Assembly (NCBI RefSeq): GCF_000236805.1
Contig: NZ_AGFX01000020.1
Span: forward strand, 84,689-148,688
DNA from: Paenibacillus peoriae KCTC 3763
GTDB taxonomy: Bacteria > Bacillota > Bacilli > Paenibacillales > Paenibacillaceae
Direction: 5' to 3'
Length of the DNA stretch: 64,000 nt
Shown piece by piece: positions 1-8,427 of the stretch. Position 1 is the stretch's first letter; every line of letters starts with the position of its first letter. The notes under the pieces are model-generated. The model did not search any database. It was not told the DNA's origin and was given only the letters and a program-made list of their open reading frames with translations. A program made the position numbers and the translations under genes.

Positions 1-1242
1 GATTTCGTGAAGGCAGTCAAGCCGCTTGTGGAAAAAATCCTTGGCGTGAAAATGTTCTTTGATCAATATGCAACCAAGAGCAAGGGAATGCTGCCGACGA
101 TGCTGGTGGCGAACAACAAGCTGGACATGCTGGTGAAAAGCAGCAACATCCCGCGTCTGGAAACGTACCTGAACACGGTGAATGCTAAAAATGAATTTAG
201 CGACACAATCTGGTTCGGTATCGTCCCATCGATTGAGCTGGAAGCGGCCGGTAAGGTGAAGGTTACACGCGAACGCTTCAAGGGCAACGAGAAGGTGGTT
301 AAGCAGGGTGGAAATTCCATGGAATCCCTTTCGATGCTGCTGCAGGTGGTGAAGGATTACAAGATTCAAATGTTCTTTAATTTTGAATCCGGTGAAGAAA
401 CGACCTTCAACAGCATGGCGACGGCTGGAATTGACAAATATATCGACAAGTGCTCTACGCTCGTTCGCAGAGAATACAGCGAATTTGCGATTCCTTGTGT
501 ACCGAACTTCACGATTATTCCAAAGGACAAATCGGGAGTCATTATCGACAGTAAAATGCTGCAAACCGAAAGCGGTGTACAGCTCTCCAAAGAAAAAGAG
601 GATATTCTCAAGCTGTGGATCGAGGGTGTCTATGTAGGAGCAGCCTATGTTGCCGCCGGTTTGGTCTCTGCTTATCAATGTCCCGAGTATCTGCGTGAGA
701 CCTTCAAAACGGTCAACAAAAACTATCCTGGCGTACGCTTCGATATTGAAGCGGGAGACAACAGTCTGCGCACAGTGACAACGATGGCCAAGGAAATCAC
801 CGGGTTCACCAACACGATCAAGGATGCTATTAACCGTAAAAACTTCGGTTTTGTATTCTCGTCAGAGAATGCTCAGCTCTCAGATAAGGATATCCGCCGG
901 ATTACCGTCTACAAGGCGAGAAGCATGGCGATGTCCGAGGACGGCTTTGACTCCATCTACAAGACGCTGGTCAGCACGTACATTGAACGTATTTTGCGCT
1001 ACCAGACAGGAGACTTCAAGCACGAAAATATCGTCCGCTTCTTCAGCAACAATCCGAGCAGTCAGAAGAGCAAGTGGCTGGGCAGCAGAGGATCTGTTAA
1101 CTCGATCATTCAGGACGGAGACGATATGAGCTTCATTATTGATGAGAAAAGCAATATGTGCCATATCGATCTGGTCTTCAACGGTAATGTGAAGAACCTG
1201 GAAGTCATGATCACCAAGGGAACAAGCTCGGTTAAATCATGA
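1..1242 (+). CDS. Contractile-sheath-like protein of a type VI-like injection system (5' end outside window)
   Basis: The frame is open from base 1, so the true start is probably upstream; the first possible start in the window is a GTG at position 7, and at least 413 codons are visible. I infer a TssC/phage-sheath role, meaning the contracting outer tube. The reasons are its size, its abundance of mixed alpha/beta segments, its C-terminal part (residues about 255-405) resembling the polymerising domain of sheath proteins, and its place immediately before a tube-like gene, which is the TssC-Hcp order. It has no signal peptide or membrane segment, consistent with a cytoplasmic assembly. Classical T6SS sheaths are TssB+TssC heterodimers; a TssB partner would have to lie upstream. 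I recognise no catalytic motif. The function rests on gene order more than on motifs. Confidence 0.6.
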   Translation, partial: DFVKAVKPLVEKILGVKMFFDQYATKSKGMLPTMLVANNKLDMLVKSSNIPRLETYLNTVNAKNEFSDTIWFGIVPSIELEAAGKVKVTRERFKGNEKVVKQGGNSMESLSMLLQVVKDYKIQMFFNFESGEETTFNSMATAGIDKYIDKCSTLVRREYSEFAIPCVPNFTIIPKDKSGVIIDSKMLQTESGVQLSKEKEDILKLWIEGVYVGAAYVAAGLVSAYQCPEYLRETFKTVNKNYPGVRFDIEAGDNSLRTVTTMAKEITGFTNTIKDAINRKNFGFVFSSENAQLSDKDIRRITVYKARSMAMSEDGFDSIYKTLVSTYIERILRYQTGDFKHENIVRFFSNNPSSQKSKWLGSRGSVNSIIQDGDDMSFIIDEKSNMCHIDLVFNGNVKNLEVMITKGTSSVKS

Positions 1243-1361
1243 TCCGAGCACTACGAAAGATGTTAGAGGCGTTTCTATCCAGAACCGCCTTTACACATAA
1301 ATTGCGGAGAAGCTCTGCTTCTCCCGCCATCATATTACCCAATTTCAAGGAGGCAACACAC

Positions 1362-1787
1362 ATGGGATTCAAATTGAAAGTAGAAGGACAAGAAACAATC
1401 GAGCTGGGCTTGGACAACATCCAAACGGTTATTTATGACACCGATACACCGGACGATTCCAATGCACGCTCCACTGACGTAGGCTCTACGCTGCGCATCA
1501 GCGGTAAAATCATCACAGCAGTAGACGGTGACAGCGCGGATGACACGCTGAAACTGGCTTTGTGGTCCCTGGTTCCTGCTGAAAAAGCAGACAGCTACCG
1601 TAAAGTAACACTGGAAGTTATCGCAGCTGATCAAGTTGTGCGTAAAATCTACTTCCCGAATGCGTTCGTTGTAGACTACAACGAGCACTTCGGTGACACA
1701 GAAGGTGTAGGTGCGTTTACACTCTTCATCAAACAAAAGAAAGACAAAACCGAGCTGGCTACAATCGACGGCGGATATCCGGTTTAA
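1362..1787 (+). CDS. Hcp-like inner tube protein
   Basis: A 141-residue beta-rich protein. An in-frame ATG exists at 1239, but I chose ATG 1362 because a perfect AAGGAGG (1347-1353) sits nine bases before it and the upstream 41 codons look non-coding. Size, alternating beta pattern and position after the sheath gene match Hcp/gp19-type tube proteins, which stack as hexameric rings inside the sheath. The segments GFKLKVEGQETIEL at the start and VGAFTLFIKQKK near the end would be edge strands. A strong terminator follows, as expected when a structural subunit is needed in excess over the regulatory genes downstream. There is no signal peptide. The identity is inferred from size and context; a fold search would settle it. 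Confidence 0.65.
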   Translation: MGFKLKVEGQETIELGLDNIQTVIYDTDTPDDSNARSTDVGSTLRISGKIITAVDGDSADDTLKLALWSLVPAEKADSYRKVTLEVIAADQVVRKIYFPNAFVVDYNEHFGDTEGVGAFTLFIKQKKDKTELATIDGGYPV

Positions 1788-1854
1788 GCTTGACGGCTTA
1801 ACGTCAGGCACAGTTTGAACACACACACTCACCCCGTGCTCAGGTGCAGGGTGG

Positions 1855-2950
<1,096 letters not shown>

Positions 2951-3017
2951 ATAGGGATTTTGCAGAATCCTTAGATCGCAGAAAAAGACAATCAGACAAT
3001 GGGGGAAGGAACCGACT

Positions 3018-3545
3018 ATGAGTTTGACAAGATGCCCAAACGGACACATGTTCAGTACACGAAAGCATGGAAATACGTGTCCTTATTGCAATACGGTAGT
3101 AAATATAGCCTCGCCCAAGAGCGTGGAGCCAGCGGCGAAAACCAATGCGGCGGGAGACGATGACAAAACCATGCCGTATTTGGGCGAGACGGTGGGGATT
3201 CACCCGGTAACCGGTTGGCTGGTGTGCATCGAGGGAGCACAGGTGGGGCAGGATTATCGCATTATGGCAGAGAAAAACTTTATCGGACGCGCAGAGGAAA
3301 TGCATGTCCGCATTATCGGAGACAACACGATTTCTCGCAGAAATCATGCGGTGATTGTGTATGATCCGAAGAAACGCAACTTCTTTTTGCTGCCGGGCGA
3401 TTCGTCAGGCTTGGCATACCACAATAATGAAGCGGTATATTCACCAGTGGAGCTGGCTGCTTATGATGTAATTGAATTGGGACACAGCAAATTTATCTTT
3501 ATTCCGCTGTGCGGTGCCCATTTTGAGTGGGATAACGAAAAATAG
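3018..3545 (+). CDS. Zinc-ribbon plus FHA-domain protein
   Basis: A 175-residue soluble protein. The N-terminus carries a zinc-ribbon knuckle, C-P-N-G-H then C-P-Y-C (residues about 6-24), and the C-terminal half (about 85-170) is an FHA domain with I-G-R...S-R-R-N-H-A. Zinc-ribbon/FHA fusions are typical Firmicute signalling adaptors that bind phosphothreonine peptides. SD GGGGAAGG (3001-3008) precedes ATG 3018. It sits between the membrane FHA protein and the PP2C phosphatase, so the three genes form a phospho-control block. It could recruit a phosphorylated baseplate or sheath component; the ligand cannot be told from sequence. Confidence 0.82.
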   Translation: MSLTRCPNGHMFSTRKHGNTCPYCNTVVNIASPKSVEPAAKTNAAGDDDKTMPYLGETVGIHPVTGWLVCIEGAQVGQDYRIMAEKNFIGRAEEMHVRIIGDNTISRRNHAVIVYDPKKRNFFLLPGDSSGLAYHNNEAVYSPVELAAYDVIELGHSKFIFIPLCGAHFEWDNEK

Positions 3546-3580
3546 GACGGAAGTGGGCAATGGTGCAGGGAGGTGACGGA

Positions 3581-4411
3581 ATGCAGCCTTATTTTGTTGT
3601 ATGTGGAGCTGCGGTGCTATTCGCTGTTCTTCTCATCATCCGTATACGACTGACACGAAGTTCCGGCAGCCGTACCGTGAGTGGAATTGAGATCGGGAAT
3701 GGTCAAACGATTGGGAGCCGAAGCGAGCAGGATGATTATTTTGCAAGTATGACGACACCTGTCGGAACGTTGGCTGTTGTCGCAGATGGTATCAGCGGAC
3801 TGGCCAATGGACGCATGTCCAGTACATTGGCTGTGACGACCTTTACGAAGGCGTTTGCCAAGCTGGAGGATGCATCGAATCTGAATGAATATTTTGCCGG
3901 GGCGGCCACCCAAAGCAACCGCGGCATTTTGCAAAATTTGAATGGGCAGGGTGGAGGAACGACGCTGGCGGCAGTCATTATTTGCGGCTATCAGCTGTAT
4001 TACGGAGCGGTGGGCGACAGTGTGATTACGATTTACCGCAACGGACATTTCCAGACGATCAATTCCAAGCATACAGCGGAAACACTGCTGGAGGAACGCG
4101 TGCTGGCCGGACAAATGACCTCGGAGGAAGCCAAAACGAGTCCTGTACGCAATCAGCTGGTCAACTATTTGGGCTATGAAGGCTTTGAGAGCATGGAGCT
4201 TGGGACTACACCGATTCGTCTGTATTCGGGCGATTATGTTCTGCTGTGCAGCGATGGCATTCAGGAGGCGTTGACGGAAATTGAACTCGAAGAGATCATG
4301 CGCAAAGGCGGCATACCGCAGGAAATGGCGGATACCATGATCGACGCTATTAATGATAAAGGTTTTAAGAGTCAGGATAATGCGACAGTACTTATTTTGG
4401 CGATAGGATGA
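3581..4411 (+). CDS. Membrane-anchored PP2C-family Ser/Thr phosphatase
   Basis: 276 residues from ATG 3581, chosen because GGGAGGTG (3568-3575) lies five bases before it; ATG 3560, seven codons earlier, has no good SD. One N-terminal membrane helix (about 2-22) is followed by a complete PP2C domain. The R-S-E-Q-D-D-Y-F, V-A-D-G-I-S-G, C-S-D-G-I and S-Q-D-N-A-T motifs hold the aspartates that coordinate the two metal ions. It should dephosphorylate Ser/Thr residues at the inner face of the membrane. Its neighbours are two FHA proteins and a degenerate PP2C paralogue, which suggests a PppA/Fha-like on-off switch for the contractile apparatus. The cognate kinase is not in the window. Confidence 0.88.
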   Translation: MQPYFVVCGAAVLFAVLLIIRIRLTRSSGSRTVSGIEIGNGQTIGSRSEQDDYFASMTTPVGTLAVVADGISGLANGRMSSTLAVTTFTKAFAKLEDASNLNEYFAGAATQSNRGILQNLNGQGGGTTLAAVIICGYQLYYGAVGDSVITIYRNGHFQTINSKHTAETLLEERVLAGQMTSEEAKTSPVRNQLVNYLGYEGFESMELGTTPIRLYSGDYVLLCSDGIQEALTEIELEEIMRKGGIPQEMADTMIDAINDKGFKSQDNATVLILAIG

Positions 4412-4433
4412 AACAAGAAAGACGGGGGTAGCG

Positions 4434-6338
4434 ATGCGCAAGGACAACAGCGATTTTAGTACCGCCTTTGTGTCGGAAGCGGGCTCTTACATAGACAACC
4501 GGGACTATTTTGCATTCATGGAGACGGACGACATGGCCTGTTATGTCCTCGCAGACGGTCTGGATTCGGATCAGGAGCTGCACAGCGCGGAAATGGTTGT
4601 CAAAACGGTGCTGGAAAATTTCATGGAGAAGCCTTCCATGTCCAAGCGGCGCCTGATGAGAGATCTGCGTGAAGCGCAGGAATGGCTGCAATTCGAAAGC
4701 CGCCGTGTTCGGCTCAAGGCCAGCCTGTTGATGGTGGTGACCAATTACAACAAAATGGTGTACGTTTCGTGCGGTAATGTGCGGCTATATCATTTTCGCA
4801 ATGGACGGCTTAATTTTCGCAGCAAGGATCATAGCCTGGCACAGTCATTGGCAGATGACGGACGCATTCCGGACGAAGCGACCAGCACTCACGAGGAACG
4901 GGGGAATCTGCTGGAGTACCTGGGAAATCCGAATGGGGTTCATGCCCATTATGCCAAGAAGACGCAGCTTGCAGATGGAGATGTCATGCTGCTGACCACA
5001 TCCGGGATGTGGGAAGATGTTGAGCTGGCGGAAATGCTCGGTGCGCTGGAGGAAGCGAAGGACCCGGTCATGCTGACGGATACGCTGGAAGAGGTGCTGC
5101 TCAGCAAGCAGCGCCGGGCGGTGAATAATTATACAGCCGCAGCCATTTATGTCAACAAAGTATTTCAGGAAAAGCCTAAAAACCGCCGCAAGCTGATCAA
5201 ACGGATTTTGATTGCTTTACTTGTCTTTATCATTGCAGGCGGTGGAGCATGGATTACGCTGGCGCGCATGGCTGCGAATAAGGCAGCAGCACTGGAAACG
5301 ATGATCGAATCGGCCCAGACGGCAGATGATTACGCAAGAGCAGGGGATTATGCAAAGGCGCTCAAATCCTACAGTGAGGCGAAAAATGCGGCAGTTAAAA
5401 TCAACGATAAGATTCATAAGAGGTTGTATACGGCTGAGCAGAAAGTTTCTCAACTGATAGTTGACGGAGATGGCTATGTGGAAAAGGTGGACTTTGCCAA
5501 AGCCGAAGCCAGCTACGAAAAAGCACGGAAAAGCGCGGGACTGTATCCACCGTTTAATGTGAAGGATATTGAGCATAAAATCGATCAGCTGGACAGCTTT
5601 GCCGAGACCGCGAGCTGGATGAAGGACGGAGATTTGAAATTTCAGGGCGGCGATTACACGAATGCGCTTAAGCTGTACCAAAAAGCAAGCAAGGCTGCGA
5701 TGGAATCCGGGTATACGTCCGCGCAAAAAGAGCTGGAGAAGAAGATTACCGAAACCAATGATAAATTGGCATCCATCCAGCAGCAGCTGAAGGAGATTCA
5801 AGCCGGCAAGCTTCAGGCCAAAGGGGATCGGCTGATGAAGGATCTCGATTATGAAGGAGCCATTGACGCCTATAGTGGTGCACAGGAGATTTATCAGGAG
5901 ATCGATAAGCTCGAAAGCGTTCTGGCCATGGAGCGGAGCATCGCGAAGGCGGAGGGGAAGCGGAGCGCGGAGCAGCAGAAAAATGGTCAGCTTCCAGCCG
6001 GATTGGGCTTGCCTGACGAAGCGTTGAACGATGCGAACGCAGAGGACACAGCGGGCGCAGCCTCGACCTCCGCAGCCGCAGCCCCTGCTGCGGATTCGCA
6101 GACAAAGGCTGCGGGGACTGGCTCTGCGGGAACTGGTTCTGCGAATACTACGGCCGTGAAAAAGGAAGCCTCCTCGCCTTCAACTTCGCCTTCGAAAAGC
6201 AGCAGTACGGGCGATGGAAACGCCTCTTCGGCAAAAGCGGCCACGAACAAGGAGCAGGGAGCTGCTGATTCCGCTCCTAAAGCAGCGGGAGCGTCCGATT
6301 CAGGAAGCCAGGAGCAGGCTGCCGTGAACGGAAGTTAA
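4434..6338 (+). CDS. Pseudo-PP2C membrane protein with repeat-containing tail
   Basis: 634 residues with SD GGGGGTAG. Residues 1-245 have the PP2C fold outline, including N-R-D-Y-F and L-A-D-G. The later metal-binding motifs are lost: T-T-S-G-M-W replaces the usual S-D-G, and N-N-Y-T-A-A replaces D-N-x-T, so it is probably catalytically dead. A membrane helix follows at about 257-278. Next come three TPR-like helical repeats with A-x-x-Y-x-x-A-L-x-x-Y spacing (about 285-520), then a low-complexity Ala/Ser/Gly tail (about 540-634). With the phosphatase domain at the N-terminus inside the cell, the repeats and tail should lie outside, in the cell-wall zone. That makes it a candidate signal relay across the membrane. 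It directly follows the active phosphatase. Confidence 0.75.
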   Translation: MRKDNSDFSTAFVSEAGSYIDNRDYFAFMETDDMACYVLADGLDSDQELHSAEMVVKTVLENFMEKPSMSKRRLMRDLREAQEWLQFESRRVRLKASLLMVVTNYNKMVYVSCGNVRLYHFRNGRLNFRSKDHSLAQSLADDGRIPDEATSTHEERGNLLEYLGNPNGVHAHYAKKTQLADGDVMLLTTSGMWEDVELAEMLGALEEAKDPVMLTDTLEEVLLSKQRRAVNNYTAAAIYVNKVFQEKPKNRRKLIKRILIALLVFIIAGGGAWITLARMAANKAAALETMIESAQTADDYARAGDYAKALKSYSEAKNAAVKINDKIHKRLYTAEQKVSQLIVDGDGYVEKVDFAKAEASYEKARKSAGLYPPFNVKDIEHKIDQLDSFAETASWMKDGDLKFQGGDYTNALKLYQKASKAAMESGYTSAQKELEKKITETNDKLASIQQQLKEIQAGKLQAKGDRLMKDLDYEGAIDAYSGAQEIYQEIDKLESVLAMERSIAKAEGKRSAEQQKNGQLPAGLGLPDEALNDANAEDTAGAASTSAAAAPAADSQTKAAGTGSAGTGSANTTAVKKEASSPSTSPSKSSSTGDGNASSAKAATNKEQGAADSAPKAAGASDSGSQEQAAVNGS

Positions 6339-6389
6339 GGTTTCATGTTCAATGAATGCATGCTGGAGCCGAAAAAGGAGTGAAACGCC

Positions 6390-7709
6390 GTGAAAGAACT
6401 GGTGCAGGACCGTTTGAGCAAGATGGACGATCTGGAGCAGAGACGTTTACTGAAAAATATGATGGCGGGGGTATTTATGAACCTCGTCGAATATCAGGAA
6501 GAGATGACCCGCCAGCTAGAACGGCGGGTATTTGAGGAAATAGAGAATACGGAAGAAAAATTCGATGTGTATGTATCATTGACATCGCGCGAGGACTACG
6601 ACCCGATTCATGAATTTTTATATCCGGTGTTACCGTCTGATACGGAGGACAAGAAGTTGGACATCAGCCGTGTAGCAGAGGTGGTTCGCGAAGGCGGAGC
6701 GATGCCGCTGTTTACGCTTTTTCTGGAGATGGAGACCGAACGAATCACAGCGCTGGTACACAGCAAGCGGATTTTTGCAGGAATGCTGGTCACGGAAAGC
6801 GGAAATTATCCCATTCGCTTTCGGCTGGAGCACAATCGTTCCTATATTTTGGAGATTGAAAAGCTGTATCATATGTTTCTGCAAAATGGTATGCCGTGGA
6901 AAACGATTAATCATCCGTACGCACATAAATTCGTCGACTGTGTGTTGATTGGGGGAGACGGGGAGCCTGCGGCACACGAAGAAATTCATGAAATTACGAT
7001 CTCGTTGGAGGAGTTCGACGCTTTTAAGAAAGGCGATGTTTTTCCGCTTTGGAACATTGAACGGCTCTCTCTAAAGAACAGCGGTTTTCCGATACCCGCT
7101 ATGGATCGCGTGAACTATGAGCATGTACTTCCTTTGCGTAAAACAGGACCTGAGCACGGCTATCTGATCGACGGCGCTGAAGGGGATATTCGGTATATCA
7201 AGCGTACGGAGGAAGAAATGACCATTGTTACGCCACGGGATAAATCCGGTGAATGGAATGTGTTAAAGGTTACGAAGCCAGTCACGACGAGACTTAGCCG
7301 GCAGACATATCCAGTATTGTCCAATCGGCGGCAGGACAGCTTTTTGGGACGCTATGCAGGCAAGCAGGCTGTGATTGTCCGGGCCAAAGCGGAAATCATG
7401 CGTATCGTTAACTCGTTTGAAGCAGCCCAGGGGCTGGAGTTGGAACGTGTGGACATCTGGGGAGGTATCGGTAGAAATGATGTAAGCAACCTTGTATCCA
7501 AATCCCAGACGTATCCGCTAAATCCGTTTGTCAGCGATAATGTGCGGACGGAGGAAGACAAGCAGATCATGCGGCTGGTGTTCAGACGCGGCACTGAAGA
7601 TGCTTCGCCAGTCTCGCCTGCTTACATGTTATCCGACTTAATGAGCTTTCTGGTGTCGGAAGTGCAGATGTATTTTCCAGAGTACAAATGTGAAGGAGAA
7701 TGGGTGTGA
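6390..7709 (+). CDS. Conserved cluster protein, probable baseplate component
   Basis: 439 residues, soluble, no signal peptide, mixed alpha/beta. I do not recognise a named family. The N-terminal 50 residues are an amphipathic helical segment; residues about 75-180 and 270-400 look like beta-sandwich-type blocks. It overlaps the next gene by 10 bp, so the two are very likely co-translated and may form a complex, as TssF/TssG do in T6SS baseplates. The length and tandem arrangement suit that role, but this is inference from position in the cluster. Start ATG... is not used: the start is GTG 6390, preceded by AAAAGGAGTG at 6374-6383. Confidence 0.5.
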   Translation: MKELVQDRLSKMDDLEQRRLLKNMMAGVFMNLVEYQEEMTRQLERRVFEEIENTEEKFDVYVSLTSREDYDPIHEFLYPVLPSDTEDKKLDISRVAEVVREGGAMPLFTLFLEMETERITALVHSKRIFAGMLVTESGNYPIRFRLEHNRSYILEIEKLYHMFLQNGMPWKTINHPYAHKFVDCVLIGGDGEPAAHEEIHEITISLEEFDAFKKGDVFPLWNIERLSLKNSGFPIPAMDRVNYEHVLPLRKTGPEHGYLIDGAEGDIRYIKRTEEEMTIVTPRDKSGEWNVLKVTKPVTTRLSRQTYPVLSNRRQDSFLGRYAGKQAVIVRAKAEIMRIVNSFEAAQGLELERVDIWGGIGRNDVSNLVSKSQTYPLNPFVSDNVRTEEDKQIMRLVFRRGTEDASPVSPAYMLSDLMSFLVSEVQMYFPEYKCEGEWV

Positions 7710-8395
7710 ATTACGTCTGGGATTTGCTCATGCGTGCACGGGAACAGGAGATGGATGTCGATAAGTTCCGCTTCGTGCCTGCTGTCAGCTATTCTCCCTA
7801 TATGGAGCTTAGTCTGGAAGAGTTGAATACTTCAGAGCTGGAGCAGGTGGTGGAAATCAATCCATACTACCGCTTTTATTCTATTTTTCGGGACCTGTTT
7901 CCACCGGATACTGAAGATGACCTGGAGCTGAGAGAATCGCTATTTGATATTATGATGCATTTCTTGGCGGAAATAGATTTGTATCAAGGGATGAATCGGC
8001 GCGAGTATCATATCCGGTTTGTTCAGCGTGATATTGCTGACGGCATTTTTGGCCCGAAGGTGAAGGGGAGTTTTGAACAATTAAACCGCGAGGAACGGGA
8101 TGCGATTGCCGAAGGACTACTGCGCTTGTATGAGACAGGGGAAGCGGTGCATCTGTTAAAAGAAACGATGCGGCGCGTTTTTCATCGCTCGATCATTTAT
8201 GCCAATTGTGAGGAAAAAGATGAACTGCTCGTTTATATCGGCCAGGAGGAAACGCAGCTGTCACGGCTGAAGGTGGATTTGATTCTGGATTTGTTTCTTC
8301 CGGCACGTTTTACAACTGAGCTGTATTGGACAAGTCATTTCGGCATTTTGGAGGCAGATCCTACGATGAAAATAGACGCTATCGCCCTCTATTAA
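7700..8395 (+). CDS. Conserved cluster protein, probable baseplate component
   Basis: 231 residues, acidic and predominantly helical, soluble. Its ATG lies inside the 3' end of the preceding gene (10-bp overlap), preceded by GAAGGAG, so translation is coupled. No recognised domain. The only visible features are an E-L-x-x-L-N-T-S-E-L-E stretch near residue 40 and conserved-looking aromatic clusters such as NPYYRFYSIF (about 54-63). Position between the previous gene and the Hsp70-like gene suggests a baseplate or assembly role. A TssG-like, TssE-like or adaptor function cannot be told apart from sequence alone. Confidence 0.45.
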   Translation: MGVNYVWDLLMRAREQEMDVDKFRFVPAVSYSPYMELSLEELNTSELEQVVEINPYYRFYSIFRDLFPPDTEDDLELRESLFDIMMHFLAEIDLYQGMNRREYHIRFVQRDIADGIFGPKVKGSFEQLNREERDAIAEGLLRLYETGEAVHLLKETMRRVFHRSIIYANCEEKDELLVYIGQEETQLSRLKVDLILDLFLPARFTTELYWTSHFGILEADPTMKIDAIALY

Positions 8396-8427
8396 AGGCC
8401 AAGTGGCTCAGAAAGGACATGTGAACG

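Noticed and set aside
3617-4447. 276-codon minus-strand ORF over the PP2C gene
   Set aside because: It is a mirror of the PP2C coding frame; the plus strand has all the phosphatase motifs and a good SD.
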